Shown here in pieces: positions 62,453 to 64,000 of a stretch of 64,000 nucleotides of DNA. The position numbers and the translations under genes are program-made. Position 1 is the first letter of the stretch, and each line of letters begins with the position of its first letter. This DNA comes from Leekyejoonella antrihumi (GTDB lineage Bacteria; Actinomycetota; Actinomycetes; Actinomycetales; Dermatophilaceae), in NCBI RefSeq assembly GCF_007845645.1, contig NZ_VCQV01000029.1:1-64000 (forward strand), given 5' to 3'. Under the pieces are notes generated by a model. It was given only the letters and a program-made list of their open reading frames with translations, was not told the origin of the DNA and did not search any database.

Positions 62453-63067
62453 GTGCTCTGGTACATCGTGTGCGCATGTCTTCTTGTGCCCACAGGTGCG
62501 CTACTCGCCCTAGAGCACCGCAGTCGATGTCGATATAAGGTGCCCGAGCTTCGGGGCAACCGTATAGATAAGGCACGTCTAGTTCTCGCAAAGTCGTGGC
62601 TCCTCTACCTGCTTGTGATGGAGTCGATATTCTGGCTAATGGGGGCAGGAGTTCTCGGAACGATCTCGGCCGCTACTAACCAAGACTCCCTGTACCGAGG
62701 GGCGGCCGTACTCTCGTTAGCGGGCTCCGCGCTGGGCACTGGAATCTGGCTCTCCATGCGGTCCGACGTAACACCCGACGACTCTTCGGAGCCTCCAACG
62801 GTGATACTCCGTGGGAAGAAGTCTCTATCGCTTCGGCGGTACATCGTTCGTTGGCATACTCAGTTCGGACGAGAGTTTGCTAGCAGCGACAAGACCAACC
62901 TGCGGAAATATCTGGAGTTACTTGTCGACAAGATAATGAGCCAGCGACAGTACGACGGAGTCGAATTGCGCCGTCGCCTGCGAACTTCATTCAAGACTTA
63001 TGTCGATACTTACGGCACGCCGGAGTCTAAGCCTCAATCCACCGAACGACTTATGACGCTGAGTTGA
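62453..63067 (+). CDS. Membrane protein of the flavoprotein module
   Basis: This 204-residue protein starts with GTG 62453. Three hydrophobic segments are visible (MLWYIVCACLLVPTGALLAL, LVLAKSWLLYLLVMESIFWL, AAVLSLAGSALGTGIWLSM), followed by a basic cytoplasmic domain of ~90 residues (RRYIVRWHTQFGREFASSDK). GC content is visibly lower than in the host genes. It is unrecognised. The short distance to the flavoprotein gene indicates one operon. Confidence 0.68.
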   Translation: MLWYIVCACLLVPTGALLALEHRSRCRYKVPELRGNRIDKARLVLAKSWLLYLLVMESIFWLMGAGVLGTISAATNQDSLYRGAAVLSLAGSALGTGIWLSMRSDVTPDDSSEPPTVILRGKKSLSLRRYIVRWHTQFGREFASSDKTNLRKYLELLVDKIMSQRQYDGVELRRRLRTSFKTYVDTYGTPESKPQSTERLMTLS

Positions 63068-63175
63068 ACTCGTCATCTGCGGTGGCGGAGTAGCGCGGGC
63101 ATGGTTGATTGCCCGGCCTCGCTGTCGGGGTGTTCCACGGGTGGTTCCGGTTGCGCCGCGGGTGCGGCTGGGTGG
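63068..63175. other. Junction between the cargo module and an IS1380-type element
   Basis: This 108-base stretch lies between the membrane-protein stop and the transposase stop. It must contain the terminal repeat of the IS, but without the other end I cannot define the repeat. No gene is supported. Confidence 0.4.
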
Positions 63176-64000
63176 TCAGGCCGTGCACGCTCTGGGCGGG
63201 CTGAGCGCGGCGGCGTGCAGGACCTCCCATGGGTGTTGCCAGGGCCACTCGTTGGGTAGATGCATGGCGAGCTTCCGTGCGGATGAGGCGATCCGGGCGG
63301 GCACGTTGATGATGGTGCGGCGTAGTGTCCCGGTCGTCGCCTTCGCCAGTGACGTATCACCGGTCAGCGTTCCGGCCGCTCGGGTCAGGTTGAACGCGAT
63401 GACCGCCAGGACGAGCCAGGCCGCGTTTGCCGTAAAAAACCCTGATGGCATGTGGGCGATGGCCGAGTCCTTCAAATCTGCATGGACGTTCTCGATGATC
63501 GCGTGCTGCCGGTGGAGCTGGTCCATCGCGACCGTATCCGTCGCGGTCTCGGGGACGGTGGTGAAGAACGCGTGGAAGCGCCACACGTCGAACAGGGTTC
63601 CTTGCCCGGCCGTCTTCTTCTTGTCCGCGTTGACATCGGGTATGCGGCGCACGATCAGCCGCCCGGGCACATGGTTCGCCTTGCGTTGAGCGGAGAACGC
63701 AGTAAAGCCGATCTCGGCGACCTGGGCCTTCGAGATCCACCTGCGGGTGTCCTCGTCCCAGATGGCCTGCGGGTACTTGATCGTGGTCCACGCGCCCTCG
63801 TCGATGGCGGCGATCGCGCGTTTGACGTCGGCGTTCAGGCGGACGGTGACCGACACGTCCGCGCCCGCCGTGATGGCGGCACTGATGGTGGGGTGGCCCA
63901 TGAACGCCGAATCCGCCCGCAGCAACACCTTCCCGGCGGCGTTCGCGGAGCGCATCCTGGCCACGGTCGCCAGGGTGTCGGTGACCAGGCGCTTCGCGCC
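63176..64000 (-). mobile_element. IS1380-type transposase (partial, cut by the window edge)
   Basis: The minus frame is open from the right edge to the stop at 63176 and encodes the C-terminal ~275 residues of a DDE transposase. LLRADSAFMGHPTISAAITA contains the second catalytic Asp. LHRQHAIIENVHADLKDSAI contains the catalytic Glu, followed by FFTANAAWLVLAVIAFNLTR as in the IS1380 family. The N-terminus lies outside the window. The visible part has no frameshift, so the IS may be active. It follows directly on the cargo module of the integrated element. Confidence 0.9.

Overview
The window is a high-GC actinobacterial chromosome, probably Micrococcales (Dermacoccaceae or Intrasporangiaceae-like; I cannot place it to genus). 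The evidence is GC-rich coding sequence with frequent GTG starts, a WhiB regulator, actinobacterial two-hairpin intergenic signals, several probably leaderless genes, and gene order that follows the Mycobacterium tuberculosis Rv3644c-Rv3683 neighbourhood (holB, topA, Tad pilus cluster with Ssd, nth, crp, MBL, RidA, paired Get3-like ATPases, whiB4, ponA2, metallophosphoesterase).

Layout. 1-3.4 kb is the decayed end of an integrated element: the C-terminus of an ISL3-type transposase, a gene cut by that IS, a multiply broken pseudogene, then an intact excisionase-like HTH protein and a tyrosine integrase that stop beside tRNA-Thr(CGT), the probable attachment gene. 3.5-48.9 kb is host core: a secreted S33 peptidase, holB-tmk, a class C beta-lactamase-like hydrolase, a lipoprotein, topA, a DODA-type dioxygenase, a methyltransferase and STAS pair, an MrfA-like helicase, and an ArsR-MFS pair. 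A patch with two broken genes (ATP-grasp remnant; DinB with an amber codon) follows, then the Tad/Flp pilus operon (ssd-tadA-tadB-tadC-pilin-TadE-TadE-like) headed by a probable 6C-type small RNA. Next come TetR/F420-dependent reductase, nhaA, a holin-like protein, CoA-Nudix/nth, crp, MBL, Nudix/RidA/DUF4177, dadA, an arylformamidase-like hydrolase, two ArsA/Get3 ATPases, whiB, a bifunctional PBP, yqeY and a metallophosphoesterase.

48.8-63.1 kb is a second, apparently intact integrative and probably conjugative element, inserted at tRNA-Pro(CGG) and running past the right edge. It carries an XRE repressor, ImmA peptidase and serine recombinase in one operon; an RHH protein; ArdA antirestriction protein next to an MT-A70 DNA methyltransferase; a replication-relaxation protein; a VirD4/TraG/HerA-like ATPase; several small unknown proteins; and a cargo module (MerR-like HTH, dihydroorotate-dehydrogenase-like flavoprotein, membrane protein, with a divergent unknown protein). 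An IS1380-type transposase closes the window.

How it works together. The same 16-bp palindrome, GTCCAA-N4-TTGGAC, lies in the promoter of the XRE gene and exactly between the -35 and -10 of the transfer-ATPase operon. This suggests an ImmR/ImmA-like switch in which the XRE protein represses both, and ImmA cleavage would release transfer and recombinase genes. The recombinase reading frame runs through the attachment site into antisense tRNA-Pro and host sequence, so its C-terminus must differ between integrated and circular forms.
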